A stretch of DNA of 64,000 nt from Balanoglossus misakiensis (taxonomy: Eukaryota > Hemichordata), in NCBI GenBank assembly GCA_040954595.2, contig CM082592.2, positions 4,278,001 through 4,342,000 on the forward strand, given 5' to 3'. Both the position numbers and the translations under genes were made by a program. Below the pieces are notes generated by a model. The model was not told the DNA's origin. It ran no database searches and saw only the letters and a list, made by a program, of their open reading frames with translations. Shown here in pieces: positions 43,313 to 57,234 of the stretch (positions are counted from its first letter, which is position 1; each line of letters begins with the position of its first letter).

Positions 43313-46300
43313 GACTCACCTAAATAGAAAGATAGAAAAAAAAATGCCAATACAAAACATAGAGCTAACATCACTTGAACGTCCTGGTCGACGCCAACCG
43401 GACATTTTATATTTCCTTCTTTGGCCCTGTCCGTGCAATGACATCGGGCGTTTCCATCTAAATGTCAAATTCCGTCATTTCATAGAAAACGTCATCCCAC
43501 GCTTTCGTTTCATTTCTGTTTTTTCCAACCATAACACTCTATACGCGTGCTTGTCGCTGAAAACACAATGGTCAGCTTTATCATTCTCACATACCACTCG
43601 ATGTTGAGAGTTCCTCTATTTTGAGTCACGCCCAATAAATTACCCGTACACTGAAACGATTGACAGAGTGCCCTTTTATCACGTCATTGTGTAAGCAGAC
43701 ATACGACCTCGTCTGTCCATCAAACCCAGAAAAAAAATAAAAAGTAGAAATAAGATGATCAGGTGCCAACCGATCGAGATCGCTAGCAACAATTGTCTTT
43801 GGAGTGTAAATTCATCCTTAATGTGATATTTGAATCATTTTTCATCTTGAAACACTCCGTGAAATGACTTCGGATTAGAATAAAATAAGCCATGCATTAA
43901 ATAGGTCTATATAGGTAAACCGTGTCAACGACCTCCCATATAATTAGTACATTCAGACATTGGCATCGCCAGTATATTGTGCTACTCGTCGCGTCCGATT
44001 GAAAAATATCGCGCGTCAGTGCATGGGCTTTATAAGCGTTCCTGTAAATGGATAGCGCGTGGTGATCTGGCTTAGACCTATAGATTTTTTTGGTGGAGAA
44101 TTGTTGCTATGTGCGTCAGTAAAACGTCGACACGTTGACAAATGGTATATATCGGACAACGAGATTCCTGAAATACTAGCAAGCCCGCGATGCCACAATA
44201 ACGCCCGGCCGACAGATGCGTTCAGTCGCACAGCAACAGACGGTATAATCCACATGTACAGAAGCGACCGTCCCTGTCAGATGCGCGTCGCTATTTCTGT
44301 ATCCAGGAGACGCGGACGTCACTTGCCAACAAGTCAATCATATCCGCGCGGAACGTGGGAATGTAAACCAGGTGAAGGCCGTCGTTCCCGACTTGCACGT
44401 TCATATATATCGTGCGTATGTAGGCCTAGGCCTATATCAATTTTGGAGTCAAGCCGGACGCGGTGAAGGTCATTCCCCCTATCGTCAGGCAGCGGAGGTC
44501 ATGTGCGGTCAGGGTACTGTGCATGCGTTCGTGTATGTAAAACAAGCTTAAGAATCCTTCTGTTTGATTCTCGTCGTCTTATTCGATTCGAGAATGACTC
44601 AGCGCACATCTTTTTCCTGGATGAAGTCACGTAATTATTCATCAACTGGTCGCCGTGTTTCCCCGGTATACGTGAGCGTACACGGCTGCCACGCAGGCGC
44701 TGGAGAACATATCTATCCCAGATGATGTTTATATATTCGATTACAAATCGGGCGTATATAAGCGAATATGAAAATCGATTGCGTATGGCCTACCCAGCCT
44801 CGGAAATTGTTGAACTTGACACCACACCTTGAAAGTTCAGAAAAATTGACTAGGCCAATCAGGCAAATATTAAGTAATGGTGATTAACGTGGAAGTACCA
44901 GGAAGTCTAGGAAAATAAGATTTTGCCCCCCTCCCCCCCCCCCCCCCGCCCAAACTGCCTGAAAATCGCAGGAAAAAGCTGAACAAAGCATCATAAGCCC
45001 GAATTTAAATTATTTTGAGGATGTGATCTCTGATGTATAAATAAAGAAACGCGGGTAGATGGCAATGCATTTAAAGTGGTGCTCTATATTATTTTTCACA
45101 ATTATACAATTTTGAACTTCAAAATATCATTGAATAGACAACATACAGTAATTTAACAAAACCAAGAGCAACAGTGTATTTAATACAAATAAAATAACAT
45201 GGTGAAACTCAATACGTGTCTATATCAGAACAACAACTGCATGAGGTCGGGACAACCTGACACACAGTACGCCGTAATAGAAGGGCTGTCTGTAGATTCC
45301 TCCACAATTATTAAAATAGCCACGCCCTCTCGAAAGAACACAGGCCTATACAACAAGGCCTGGAACGAGACGCATGACAAATCAAAAACAAAAACACGAC
45401 CGGAAAGGGGCGGGGGCGACTGATGACAAACCATACTGCAGCAGATCGCAGCACGACCAAGTTTTGTGGCAAGAGAAATCGCAATAAGCGAGCCACATTG
45501 AACAATACAGCAATTCGTCCTTGTCTCGTGTGTCTAGCACGCCGAGTGTATTAGCAGTACTTTTGGCACTGTTCCATTCGCTTGACGTCATCTGAGCCTC
45601 GCTAGCTGATCTGCTGCATGCATGTATGTATGCAGCTCGTCAACATCTTCATCAAAAGCTGATTTGGCCAATACGCGTTCAACCTTTTACTTTATCCTTG
45701 ACGATCTAAATAGACTATAAAGCGAGGCCTTAATTTCTCTCCTGGCTTGAAAACGTGCGAAAGGGCGCGGATGGCGAAACAGGAAAAACAAGAGAATCGA
45801 AGAAAGGGCTCGTTGGGGGACCGACTTGTAATGACCAACCTCCGGTAAAGCACACGGCAGTCACACACTTGATTCTATTTCGAACGAAATAATTTAACTT
45901 GAATAAATAAATAAATAAACAAATACATTGTGGACATTCTGAAAGTGAGTTATCCCTTTCTCTTAATTAACCCGCCATTTGGTTTCTTCGGAGATTAACT
46001 TCTCTGCGTTTTATTCGTCAAAATATATTTGTCATTTGTAAAAATAACACTGACCAGCAATATGATAATAATTATTCGCTTATATATTACACTGAATGAA
46101 ATACCATGAATGTCCCGACCCGTTGACTTTACCAGTGAACAGAGGGGGGGGGGAGACAAAACTGCAGAGGTCAGGGGTCAGAACTCACGCAAACAGCTCT
46201 GAGGAGACTTACTGTGCCAGACACAACTGTATCAATACGCGGGTACAATGTCCTATGATATTCATCGTTGTGCGCATGTCATTTAAAGTGTCGATGCGTG

Positions 46301-46692
46301 ACACAATTTCAAGGGCGAAGCGATATATGACACACCGTAAATAGGAAAGGGGGCCATTGTCCGAGTTGATCTATAATTATTAGTAAAACATGTACAATGA
46401 AAGTGGGTGGGTATGGTTTAGTGGTAGCCATATTTGCGATTTCCTGAGTGTCTTTGCTCCTTTGTTTTCTGAACTATCAATTTCATATATTTGTTTACAT
46501 GGACAGTTTCTTTCTTTCTGTCGATCGAGCGAATCGCTTCTGATATGAATGGATCATAAGAGCAGACGGCGACGTTCACACGGGACTTCTGTCACTGTCC
46601 AATGATTGTACCGTATCCTGTTGTCTGAAATCTCTTTGGATTTTAGCTTCTGCCATAAAAATTCTAATAATCTAATATTCTAAAATTGCTCA

Positions 46693-46693
<1 letters not shown>
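43313..46693. other. CpG-retaining intergenic sequence, no gene seen
   Basis: Noticeably richer in CpG than the introns to the left, for example 44161-44220 has six CpG in 60 bp. Contains a C-run (about 44929-44947) and a G-run (about 46145-46153). Frames such as 44059-44466 have no recognisable motif and no strong start context, and I do not call them. Confidence 0.4.
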
Positions 46694-46737
<44 letters not shown>

Positions 46738-46800
46738 CCAACCAACCAACCAACCAAACAAACAAACAAACAAACAATAAAATAATTAATAAATAAATAT
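46694..46800. repeat. Compound tetranucleotide microsatellite GTAA-CCAA-ACAA-ATAA
   Basis: The unit changes stepwise along the tract: (GTAA)n, then (CCAA)n, then (ACAA)n, then AATA/TAAA, each neighbouring unit differing by one or two bases. Confidence 0.9.
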
Positions 46801-49800
46801 ATATAGCCACTGATTATCATGAAGATGCTGCGCCTCTGGTGTGGGGTACTTTAAGTTATGAATATATTCGATCAAAATTCAAAACAGTTGCCAAACTACG
46901 AGTCAACTCTCAATAGAAAATATAATGTAACAGTGGTTAACAATCAAATTTTGACATTCAAAGTTGCTGCTTAGTAAACGTGACTACGTGTTAAAATTAA
47001 TTGTTTCAAAATTTTTAATATGTTTCTGTCAAAATTCAAACATTACTTCTACACCGCACTACGTATCAATTCTTGTTGGGGAATTTGTTGGAAATGCAAC
47101 TTGATTCAAAAATTCAAAACTGTTGCCAAGGTACGTTAGTGGCGAGTTTTGAATGTGGTTAAGTCAGAATTTGAAGTGTAAAATGGCAGCAACCACTACG
47201 CGTTAACTCAATGGGATAGTTTTGGATGGTTGATTTTACAACAAGCTGAAAGCCGGCGTGGAATCTTCGTTTCTCGTTCGAAGTCGTTCATTACATACTA
47301 AAAAATAACGTTGAGTTGAAACATTCCGGCCTAACGTTCTTCTTGAATTCGTTTCCAGTGCAATCATATTTTTACATTACAGTACAGCATATAAGAGCGA
47401 TGGTATGATTAAAAAATCAATGTCCTGCTCAAAGCGAAATGCAACTATAATCTTATGTACATAGCATCATAGCATAGTGTAGTGTGGCATACTTTATGTA
47501 TATAGCACAGCATAGCATATTATCATAATAGGCGTGATTTCAAAAATTACAAAAGTTATGTTTATCGAAGCATTCTTTTCTTTATAAGAAACGATTATTT
47601 GAAACCCAGCCAGCTATTCTTATTACAAAATGAAAACCACCTCAAAATATTGTATACTTACCTCGTTCAAGGTTGTGTCACCGCCTGACTGTCCATCATT
47701 CCTCCTACAAGGATATCTCTTTTCACATAATCGATCCAATTACACAAAATACCATTGGAAAGAGCGCGGTGTTGGCGACAAATACGCGCGGGTTTCCATA
47801 CCAACCACGGGTTTGCTTTACATCGGAACTTGCTGTCTAATTACACCACGCACCATTAGATATTAGCGGGACTGGGGGGAAATGTTCGCGCTAGATTTTC
47901 TTCAATCTGAGCCCATTTAAAGGGGATCATCCACTGACAAGTACCTCTGTGTATAAATTGACGGATTTCGTGGCATAAATTGCCCGTTTCCGTTTCGTAA
48001 CGTCAGCGTGGATGTTTTTGTTGCAGTTCTAATCATGACGTAATCGTTCGCTACTAAATTTGAGGTGATTTTTTTATGGGTTCCGTTGTCTGTTTCCTTC
48101 AAAAACGAATGAATACGTCACACACTACGAGGTAACATCCCTGGCCTATTGCATCTGCATAAATGAAACTATTTTTGTCCACGCAAAAAAAAATGAAAAA
48201 AACACCAAGATCACAGTGTCAGTGTTTTCTCACGTTAATCCGATCCACATTTTATTTCGGATTTGGGGGGAAAAAAGAATTTCACCACAAAAACTTGCTT
48301 TGATGTCAGTGTATCGATTTGATTTCTGACTTTTTCCTGTCTGTCAAAGATCAACGCGGCGACCTATTTAGGACGCTTGCTTCCGTGCGGCCTGATGACT
48401 CAATGCAAGGTTACGGCCGCTTGTTTTGAAGAAACGTCGCGAGCGAGTCACGTTTTCGGTGTCAGTGATAAATCTGTCAATCAGTCGAGACCTTGGAATT
48501 CAGGATGGTAGCATTTTTACAGTACTTGTACTAAATTATATATAATCATCATTATATATGATTCTATAATTTTATATATTATTCTTTTAAATGTTATTTT
48601 AAATTACCAAGTAATGTATCGTGTATTATTTTCTATCATGACGAAATATCATTTCTGGTCTAATATTAGTGCCATTCACGCAACACAGATAGAAAAAGCA
48701 CACTGTACATTATAGATTTTAAAACTCTCGATGAATGTAGAAAGATCGGATCATTAAAATGTTGTTTTTTCACTTTCATTCAACACCCATTGTGCATTCC
48801 CCAAAAAATGTATACACTACATGGAAAACAAAATCTGAGGTTGATTTAGTATTCATTTATGCAAAGTTCATTAAACTTAATCGTTGAAATCCAATGATAA
48901 TAACTCATAATTAAGAGTGAATATTCATTTACGTATCAGGGACCGTGCCGTGTATATAATACGATGTATCTCCCAAATGTTGTATTTCACTGGAAATTGC
49001 AGCGACAGGTAGCAGGCGGCTAACTTGACAATTGTGAAACTTAAAAAAATCATATTCATCAAAATGATGAGACTGGTCATACTGTTGATGTATGGGTGTG
49101 GTGCAGGGACGAGGTTCAATGGCCATTTCGAAATCGAGATCGGAATAAAACGTGGGATTTGACCTATACACTGAGGGTATACTAACTTAACCCTTTCTTA
49201 ACCTTACTAACACGCAGCTACACAATTTGGCCGTGACGAAATGATGCAACTTTTTTTGCTCCACGTGGTGTTGACCGGAGAAACAAAACCCCGGACGCAC
49301 TCTGACAAAGTCAAATCAGCTTTTTTTGCAGCGGAACACAATTAACACATATAAGCTTATTCCCTTCCTCTGTTTTGAGGAGCTTCTTTCTGTTTTTCTT
49401 AGTGAAAGTGCGCGATAGCTAGCTGATGATAACGTCGTCAACTCGCTCAAAGTCCCGTGTATTCGTGTTTACACACACACGAGTTCTCAGGGGCCACTTG
49501 ATACGGCGATGACAACGGGGAGGTAATTTCCCCTCGCTGGGAAAGGCATCGGCCAACGACATGAGGTCACTTTGACATTTTAGTAACAGTTGTGGTTCTA
49601 GACATGATTTAATTGCACTACAAATCTCCACGTCTTCTTGGGAGTAACGTGGAAACGACGCTAAAATGTGCAATGCTTTTTCGCCTGAACGGGTGTAACA
49701 CCCGTACCATGTACTTAAACCATAGTCAGTAGACTGTCTATGCTTAAACCACCATGCGTTTTGCCATGAATAATCTAAGCTTACTGTTTATTTCCATTTT

Positions 49801-52551
49801 TAAATATAAAGGCATATTTTGTATTAAATTGCAACTAAAATGCGCTGCACAGGAATCATATTTCAGAAAGTAATAATCGTCGACATCCGATGTTAGGCAG
49901 AGGAAAAAGCGGACATTTACAATAAAAAAAAGTAATACAGTCTGCAGTTAGGTTAATAAAACAACAGGTGATGTCACCCAGGAAAAACAAACGAGACCAT
50001 ATAAATAGGCTGCGCACAGACTTTGAAACCTGTCCATCACTCCACGAGGGGTGAATGACCTGATAGATAACGATCGCTTTGACTTCCAAGGTGTTGAATG
50101 GCGATGACCTACTTACAACTCGCTCGGTGTAGGCGCAGGCGTTGCCAACAACGAAACGAAGGTGCATGCTCTCACCGGCGGCGTTATGCGAACGTGACGA
50201 GCGCCGCTGATAACAATACCTGCGCGACCTTGTCCCGATCTATCATCCGGGTCACACGCACAAAGGACTGTGGGTAATATTCATATTCCATTCACTTTCC
50301 AGACTTCAAATACAATACACTTTCCATATTGGACTTGTATGTGTGTGTTTTCTGGAGTTATCATTCCGTGCCCCGTTTTGATTATTCGTGTATGTTTTCT
50401 GTCTCCCTGTGCAGTTTTTTTGTGACACCATTCCGTATTTTAACAAAACTTCACCGGTGATGCGACTTGTGCGAGTTCTTGCGAGCTGGCCAACAATTGG
50501 CGCCATTTTAAGCAGGCCACATGCGCTGTAAACTCGCGCCAACACGTCCACAATGATAATGTTAACATGCGAAGTCGCGTATCAGTATACGTATGTGCAG
50601 ACCTGTATCTTGAGAGAGGTACGTGTTCCTTCTAAAGTCGATTTCGCCGCCGCTCTTCATGTCGGAAAATTCCGGCTGTGGGTGATGATATCAACGTGCG
50701 TCGCGGAAGAGGTTAATACCCGAGCCGGCGAAGACGAGAAGATGTTTGCCTGTTAAGGTCGTTCCCGCTTCTCTCAACAACGTTTCCCACCGACAAGTTC
50801 ACCCAAGTATGAACATGACAGCGAACATGACAGAACACCACAAATTCTGATGTACACATGATTGTGGACGACACCATGAGCCCTGATGATGTACGGTACA
50901 CCGGGCGATGAAAACGGAATATACTGATAGGCTGGAGGTAACGCGCACAATCCAGAGCGGGCGGACATCGACATCTACACCAAAACATCTAGCCTCAGCA
51001 AGAGGCGGAGTCCTATATGTCGGGCACTACAAACTTTGAGATGCGATGTTTTAGTCTCACCGCCACGCCCGTCACTTTTAAGACCACTACAATTAAAGCG
51101 CTTCATATCTTCACAAGGCTAGGCTTAGTGGAATTCTCGATTGTCCAGAACCACTGACGACAGCACTAGATTCGATAAAAAGTACGACCGATGATTTTTT
51201 TTACATCTTTTGAGGATATCTGGAAAAAAATGATATTTGCTCTACCATGCGACGAAAAAATTGCAAAAATTCGGTTGGTGCGTCGTCCGAATTTTTTTTT
51301 GGGTGATTTCGGTCGAATCCTTCACCGATCGCATTGTTTCTAGCACATTCCAAACCATGATTGTCCAATGGTAAGTTTTTTTCTCGTTTATCATAATGCA
51401 GTGTGTTTGACAAAATACTGTTACACTTTTCATTACACCTACCCTCCCCCTTACCCCCCCCCAAAAAAAAACAACAACCACCAAAACAACAACAGACCAG
51501 ACTGAGACCAATGTGCCCGGGAATGTATATACATATACTCAGGTAGGACAAATAATGTTTTCTCTGTGTTCACCTGTTCTGTTGACGTTGTTATTGGCTG
51601 TCCTGATCTGTTATAATCGCAGTTCTATGTTACAGAGCGCCGGAAAGGCATGTGACTGGTCGATTGGAGGAAACGCTGTTGGTGCCTTAAGAAACTCGAT
51701 GAGCTCTCTCGCACAAAAGCAGGGAGGTGGAGACAGGCTTTTTTTGTGTTCCTGAAGATGCGGTCGCCGCGGCTTTCATTCCAACTGTACACACAGTACA
51801 ACAGGGTCAGCCTCTCAACCGTTGTATTACAAAACCGCTATATTCGGCGCTGACTACGACGAAACCACTGACTTCATTCACTGGAGGTCTTTCTTTCTTT
51901 TTCCGTCGGCGTCTCGTTTGCCGCAGAGAAGTTGCATTTTCAGCTCGACTGCCATGCTTACCCATCATATCGTCGCCAGAAATGCGGCCTGCCAGTGCCA
52001 GCACAGCAAATCGCCGGTGGATTTACATCGAGGAAATGATTCTGATCAAGCAGGGAGGGTGACGCATATGCGAGGAGGTGAGACAGAGCGATGAGTCGTC
52101 GTCAACTGGTGATTGACTCACGCAGCGATATCAGTGAAGCCTCGCATTTTTTGGGCAGAATTTTGCCTCGTCCGAAAACACGCCCTGAAGTCCAATCCCC
52201 ACGACTTTCGCCAATGACCACTCGAACAGCATCCATCATAGGTTTCTCATTCTCAAGCGCGAATTTCTCCATGCAGGGGGAAAGGTCGTGACCCAAGGTC
52301 ACAGTAGTGTCATACCAAAAGCCAGAATATCATGAAAATTTGCCTGTGATTGGACTGTTCAACGGTGTCCATTTCACCTGTGGTATGCTAGTGTTTGTAC
52401 AGAACTATGTTTCAACGGTTGCCCGCTAAGTCACAGACTGGATATTTACGTTTGATTAAGTGTGTTTGTTTCACCCGTCAATACAGTAACACCGTGACAT
52501 TCAAAAATGGCATGGCAACTGTCACTCAAAGAAATCATAGCTGAAAGATAG

Positions 52552-52552
<1 letters not shown>
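46801..52552. other. Intergenic, no gene seen
   Basis: Mixed AT-rich and CpG-containing sequence with only short, motif-free open frames on both strands. A repetitive agcatagcat-type stretch lies near 47460-47520. Confidence 0.35.
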
Positions 52553-52582
<30 letters not shown>

Positions 52583-52879
52583 TGTATGTATGTATGTATG
52601 TATGTATGTATGTATGTATGTATGTATGTATGTATGTATGTATGTATGTATGTATGTATGTATGTGTATGTATGTATGTATGTATTTATGTATGTATGTA
52701 TGTATGTATGTATGTATGTGTGTGTGTGTGTGTATGTATGTGTGTATGTATGTATGTATGTATGTATGTATGTATGTATGTATGTATGTATGTATGTATG
52801 TATGTATGTATGTATGTATGTATGTATGTATGTATGTATGTATGTATGTATGTATGTATGTATGTATGTATGTATGTAT
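52553..52879. repeat. Long (TATG)n microsatellite
   Basis: A 327-bp TATG tract with a few substitutions and a short TG run near 52718-52732. Open frames up to 182 codons that cross it (HTYI or MYVC repeats) are artefacts of the tetranucleotide period. Confidence 0.97.
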
Positions 52880-55800
52880 TGGGGAGACAGTTGCATACAA
52901 GCAAATTGTGTAAACGAACGAGCGAACGAACAGTATTTGAGGGCAATGTCCTAATTTTGCCATTGTTTGAACATAAAGGCGTTGTGCATGTACTCTATTG
53001 AGTCTGTAACACATTTTATCCCAATGCAGTAATCCAAATATAGTTCCAGTCGTGTTTATTGTACAACTTTTGCAACGAATCACAGATTTTCACTGGAAGG
53101 CCAAGCGAAAAAAAAGCGCACCATCACATCATTCATTTATGTAAATTCAGATTTATGTATCCTTCAGTCTTGTCATTTGTGCAATGAAGGATTGTCGGGG
53201 GATTTTTTTTTGTCACTTGCCTTAACGTTGACATCTCACATAGATTCAACTGTCAAGCAACATTCATCGTATCATACTATCTGGGCATGGTGATGTATTT
53301 CAAGTTGAGATCCACAGTTATTCTGAAAAATTACTAGTATTCCGTTGTGTTACCTTCGGAAGACATGGTTTGTCAACGTGTCTGCTGCAAGTAATGTACA
53401 CTGAGATGGCGCAGTTTCTAGTCGCCTGGACAGTATAGGGAATTTGTCATCCACAACCAGGTGCATATTCGAAAAAAACAATCCAATTTGCATACTATAA
53501 ATACTTGCACCTTTCATACACTGTACAGATATGGTTTTATCGGTGATTGTCTTGCCCGGACTTCAACATTTCGTCGTGGAAATTGCCATGATAAATAAGT
53601 TCAGTGCAAAGACATGGAGGACAGTTGACATTTCTGTGGTCTAACTCGACGGTGGCCACAAATTGGTGGCGAGGTCAGAAAGCTGTACGGGGCAAACGAC
53701 TCCTTGGAACGGACTCAGTGGTGACGGCTGTCTGGTATGCGCTTCAGCGGTCCGTGCAGTGACAGTTTTCAATTGAGGCCATGGCGTTCGGAACTGACAG
53801 ACAGGACATCCCCGCTGTCTGTGTTTAGAATTAGCGGAAGCTGCAGTCCGGCGAGCAGTGAAATGAAGCAAATATTGAGTTCAGATCGACGCTGAGAGGT
53901 GCCATGCCCGCCGACGCTGTCCAACCACGTCGCGATTCCGATACAGAAGGTCATTCATTCGGGTCAACAAACTGTCATTTTTACCTTGGCGATTATGTCA
54001 GCGGAGAACGCTTACAACTACATTTACAGTTGTAATAGATGGAACTGAACCAGTTGAATGTGCTGCCTTCAAAAGGCTCCTACACTCGTGGTCACGTGTA
54101 CTTTTGGATCTGAAACGGTCGGTCGCGTCGCTCTACTATCAAATCACCAGGTGAAATGAAAATACGCGCCAGTAGGCCTATACATCGTGCACACACACCA
54201 ATTATGGGGGAAGATCGGTCAAAAAGGTCACTTCTAAGTTGCTATAGAAACAGAAGAGTCTGTTTTATAGGATTATGTTAGTTGATATTTTGAAACTTTG
54301 ATGTATAGTTCGAATTCTGCGAGTGTGGTGCATGTTGGTTTTGGCTGTTGTTTATCTGATTTTTTTTTAAATTCTACTTCCAGGTTGTCTGGTCACATCG
54401 AGCTGATGATGACGCGCCAGTGGACAGGTAATGTGCGTCATCATTCCACGGAAACCAATCAAATCCGTCGTTTATTCTGTTCTCGGCTGATTATCCGTTT
54501 CTGACGTCTTACGTACCATACCTGTACGTCCCTCTTCCTTCACCAAAAGATCTATTTCCATTTACTGTTTCACTCTTCCCAACGTTTCCATCTTTTCCCC
54601 TCTGAGCCCCCTTTATTCATGGTGTTGTGACAAACTCCTTGGCCCTGTTATATCTATGGGAGACATAGTATAAGATATACTATTGTACTGTACATCTCTT
54701 TTACTGTCTCTGTCTGCCTGTCTCTCGTGGTACTTTAGTGACTTTCTGTCTGATGGTACAATGACCCCTGTCTCTCCCCCCCCCCCCATCAGCAGTCAAC
54801 GATATTCTGGAAATTCACAGTGCTTAAAAATCATGTATCGTGATTAGCCAATGAGAGTTCGTACGTAATTTACATGTACGATCATACACCGAGTCTAGGC
54901 AAGTGTGTATTCATCTCTCATTTTTCCTCTTCCCTGTTTAGAATACGTTTTGTACCTGTTTGATGACAAGCTGGTCCTCTGACTTTGGTTGCCCTTTCAC
55001 CGTTTCATGTCTGACACCTGGGCCTGTTACGTTCTTGCATAACTCACGTCTGTCATCACACGTGGTGTAAATTTGTCCCACAAGACAAATATTAAATCTT
55101 TTCATCTTGACGAAATCGGCCTTTTTGTTTGGTGAGTTTTCATCAAGTTGCATTTCTGGATCCAAGTTCTCCATTACGAACAAGTATTTCGATATTTTGG
55201 TATTGCGATTTTTTTTTTCAAAGATGATCCCATGTATACCTCTTGAGAAGCGTGTGACACTTATCACTAGAGGTGTATTTGGAAGTCGAATGATTTTTTC
55301 TCGGAGAGCAATCCGTTTTGTGACAAATCAGATCTGTCAATTACCTCGCTTCACCTGTATAAACTCTAATCCATAACCCGGTGCTGGCAGAGCAACTGTG
55401 CAAGTCACTAGACGCGCTGCTTCCAAAGTATTGAACGACCACAAACTAAACAACAACCCATCCGAAATCGAAATCCGCCGAGAAGCGGGTCCGCTCGCGG
55501 ATGCCGGTCACGTCTGCCGAGCAAACAGTTAGTTTAGTCCACACACCGTCTTGAGATCACCTTGGGGGCTAATACATTTCACCTCGGGACATTGGGGGGG
55601 GGGGGGGAAGTTGGGAAATGCCCAGACACCGTGTCAGAGGGCCGACCGCTAGGCCAGCCAGCAGATTGAACCCCGTTGTGGAGTGCAGCGTGCATGCCAC
55701 TCCTGGAAAATGTATGGCGGTTTATTTTCCGTATCATGTAATGACAACTATCCATAGGGTAGAGTGGTATTGAATCTCACTTCTCCAATCAAAACATAGT

Positions 55801-57190
55801 TGTCTCGATTCGCAATTGTGTCCGTGTTTATCTTGGCGGCGTACTTAGCGGTGTTCATAGAGCGCCGATACAAAAAGACGGAAAATAGAAACGGCTATAT
55901 CGCCAGTAGGCGTTTTTCGCTAAATATAATTGCCAGCTCCAAAATTTGTATGAGCCTTTAGAAAGGCCCGTTTTGATAAAGGTTTGGTTTAGTTTGCTAC
56001 GGACAGCAAATGAATCGACGCTAATAAAATTAGAGCACAGAGAAGTGTCTGGCTTCATTGTGGGAGCCAATTTCAGCGGAGGGTATCGCTTCTCATGAAA
56101 TAGTTGGTTAGTTCTTTTGGTGACCACGATCTCCCCGTCTATATTGACAGCTGGCAGGGAAGACCGCGGCGGACCATCAAGAATGTCGGTCGTTATATAA
56201 AGTTTTTTTTTTCATCTCAGTCCCAGCACAAAAGGGACTTTTTCACGGGACCCTAAATGGGGAGGGTGTATTCAGAGAGGGTAGTGCTACCCCCACAGTG
56301 TATTGAAGTAGCAATTCAGAGGTGTTTTTTCCCATTACAATGGGGGGTCTCATGTAGCTTGTTGCAGATTGTACCGAAAGTGGCCACGAAGCCCGTCTTT
56401 AAGTGAGTCTGGTGGTCCCTGTCCGGTCATGTAGGTGGACCACCCTCTGACGTCGGACTTTTCACCGCTGTGAAAGCGACACAAGGGTGAAAAAGAATTC
56501 GGAGTAAAAACAAATTTCAATGGTGATATCTAGTTCAGTTAACGTCCCGCTGAGAGACATTGTACGTGCACCTGTCAATCATCCGCCAAACGACTCTCGT
56601 TTCGCGCGCATGGGTAGTAGACGCGTCGGGGTCACTCCTCACGACGGCTTTGCGGCGTGCCGTATCGCACGGGTAATTAGTAACAATCGCAACTTCTCCT
56701 CCCAGAACATTTCGAGTTTTCTCCAAGATGGCCCAATAATTTCTTCAACAGCTGCAAGATTAGAATAACAATGTGTTAGAAGAGGGTTTGATGGGGGTAA
56801 TAAAGGAGGGAAGCAAGTGAAAGGGGGCCAGCCGGTTACAATGGGACCAATAAGCAAATGTGTCCAGTACGGTGAGCCGTGTAGTGTACCGGGCATTGTT
56901 CCCCCAATGTACCTATACAAATCTATGTACAAAACGAGCGATTTATATGTAAAGCCGTGTCTCCGTGAATACACACCGTCTTAATTGAACAAGACATTGC
57001 TTGACACATGCATTGCTCTCGTTAGTGGACGTAGCGGCCGCATGCGGTGCAATTTGAACTGTTCAACCAACCGACGTATCCCAGCCGCCATCTCTATACA
57101 CACGCCAGGCAAGGATTGCCCCCCGAAATTGGACAAAACGGTCTGCGATTGTGCTGTGTGCTGTGCTGCGAGGGTTTCGCCGAACACCGA
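52880..57190. other. Intergenic, no gene seen
   Basis: No recognised coding, RNA or mobile sequence. Includes a C-run (54775-54788) and a G-run (about 55594-55607), and several YY1-like motifs (see findings). Confidence 0.35.
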
Positions 57191-57191
57191 G

Positions 57192-57230
57192 ATGGCGGGA
57201 GAAGAACTTTCTTCGGTGACTGTCCTGCTC
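57192..57230 (+). CDS. Possible first coding exon (speculative)
   Basis: An ATG in a good context (accgagATGGCGG) reads MAGEELSSVTVLLQ and reaches a plausible donor (ctccaag/gtatcc) after about 13 codons, within CpG-rich sequence. No downstream exon is identified in the window and I do not recognise the peptide. It is listed only because the local context looks like a promoter-proximal start. Confidence 0.15.
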
Positions 57231-57234
57231 CAAG

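Noticed and set aside
44059-44466. 135-codon plus-strand frame in CpG-rich DNA
   Set aside because: Starts at a non-ATG codon, has no recognisable motif, and long chance frames are expected in GC-richer sequence.
51727-52094. Overlapping frames of 90-111 codons near 52 kb
   Set aside because: Two competing frames, no homology, no splice context; treated as chance.
52522-53083. Frames up to 182 codons with HTYI or MYVC repeats
   Set aside because: Pure tetranucleotide microsatellite read in frame; no flanking coding signal.
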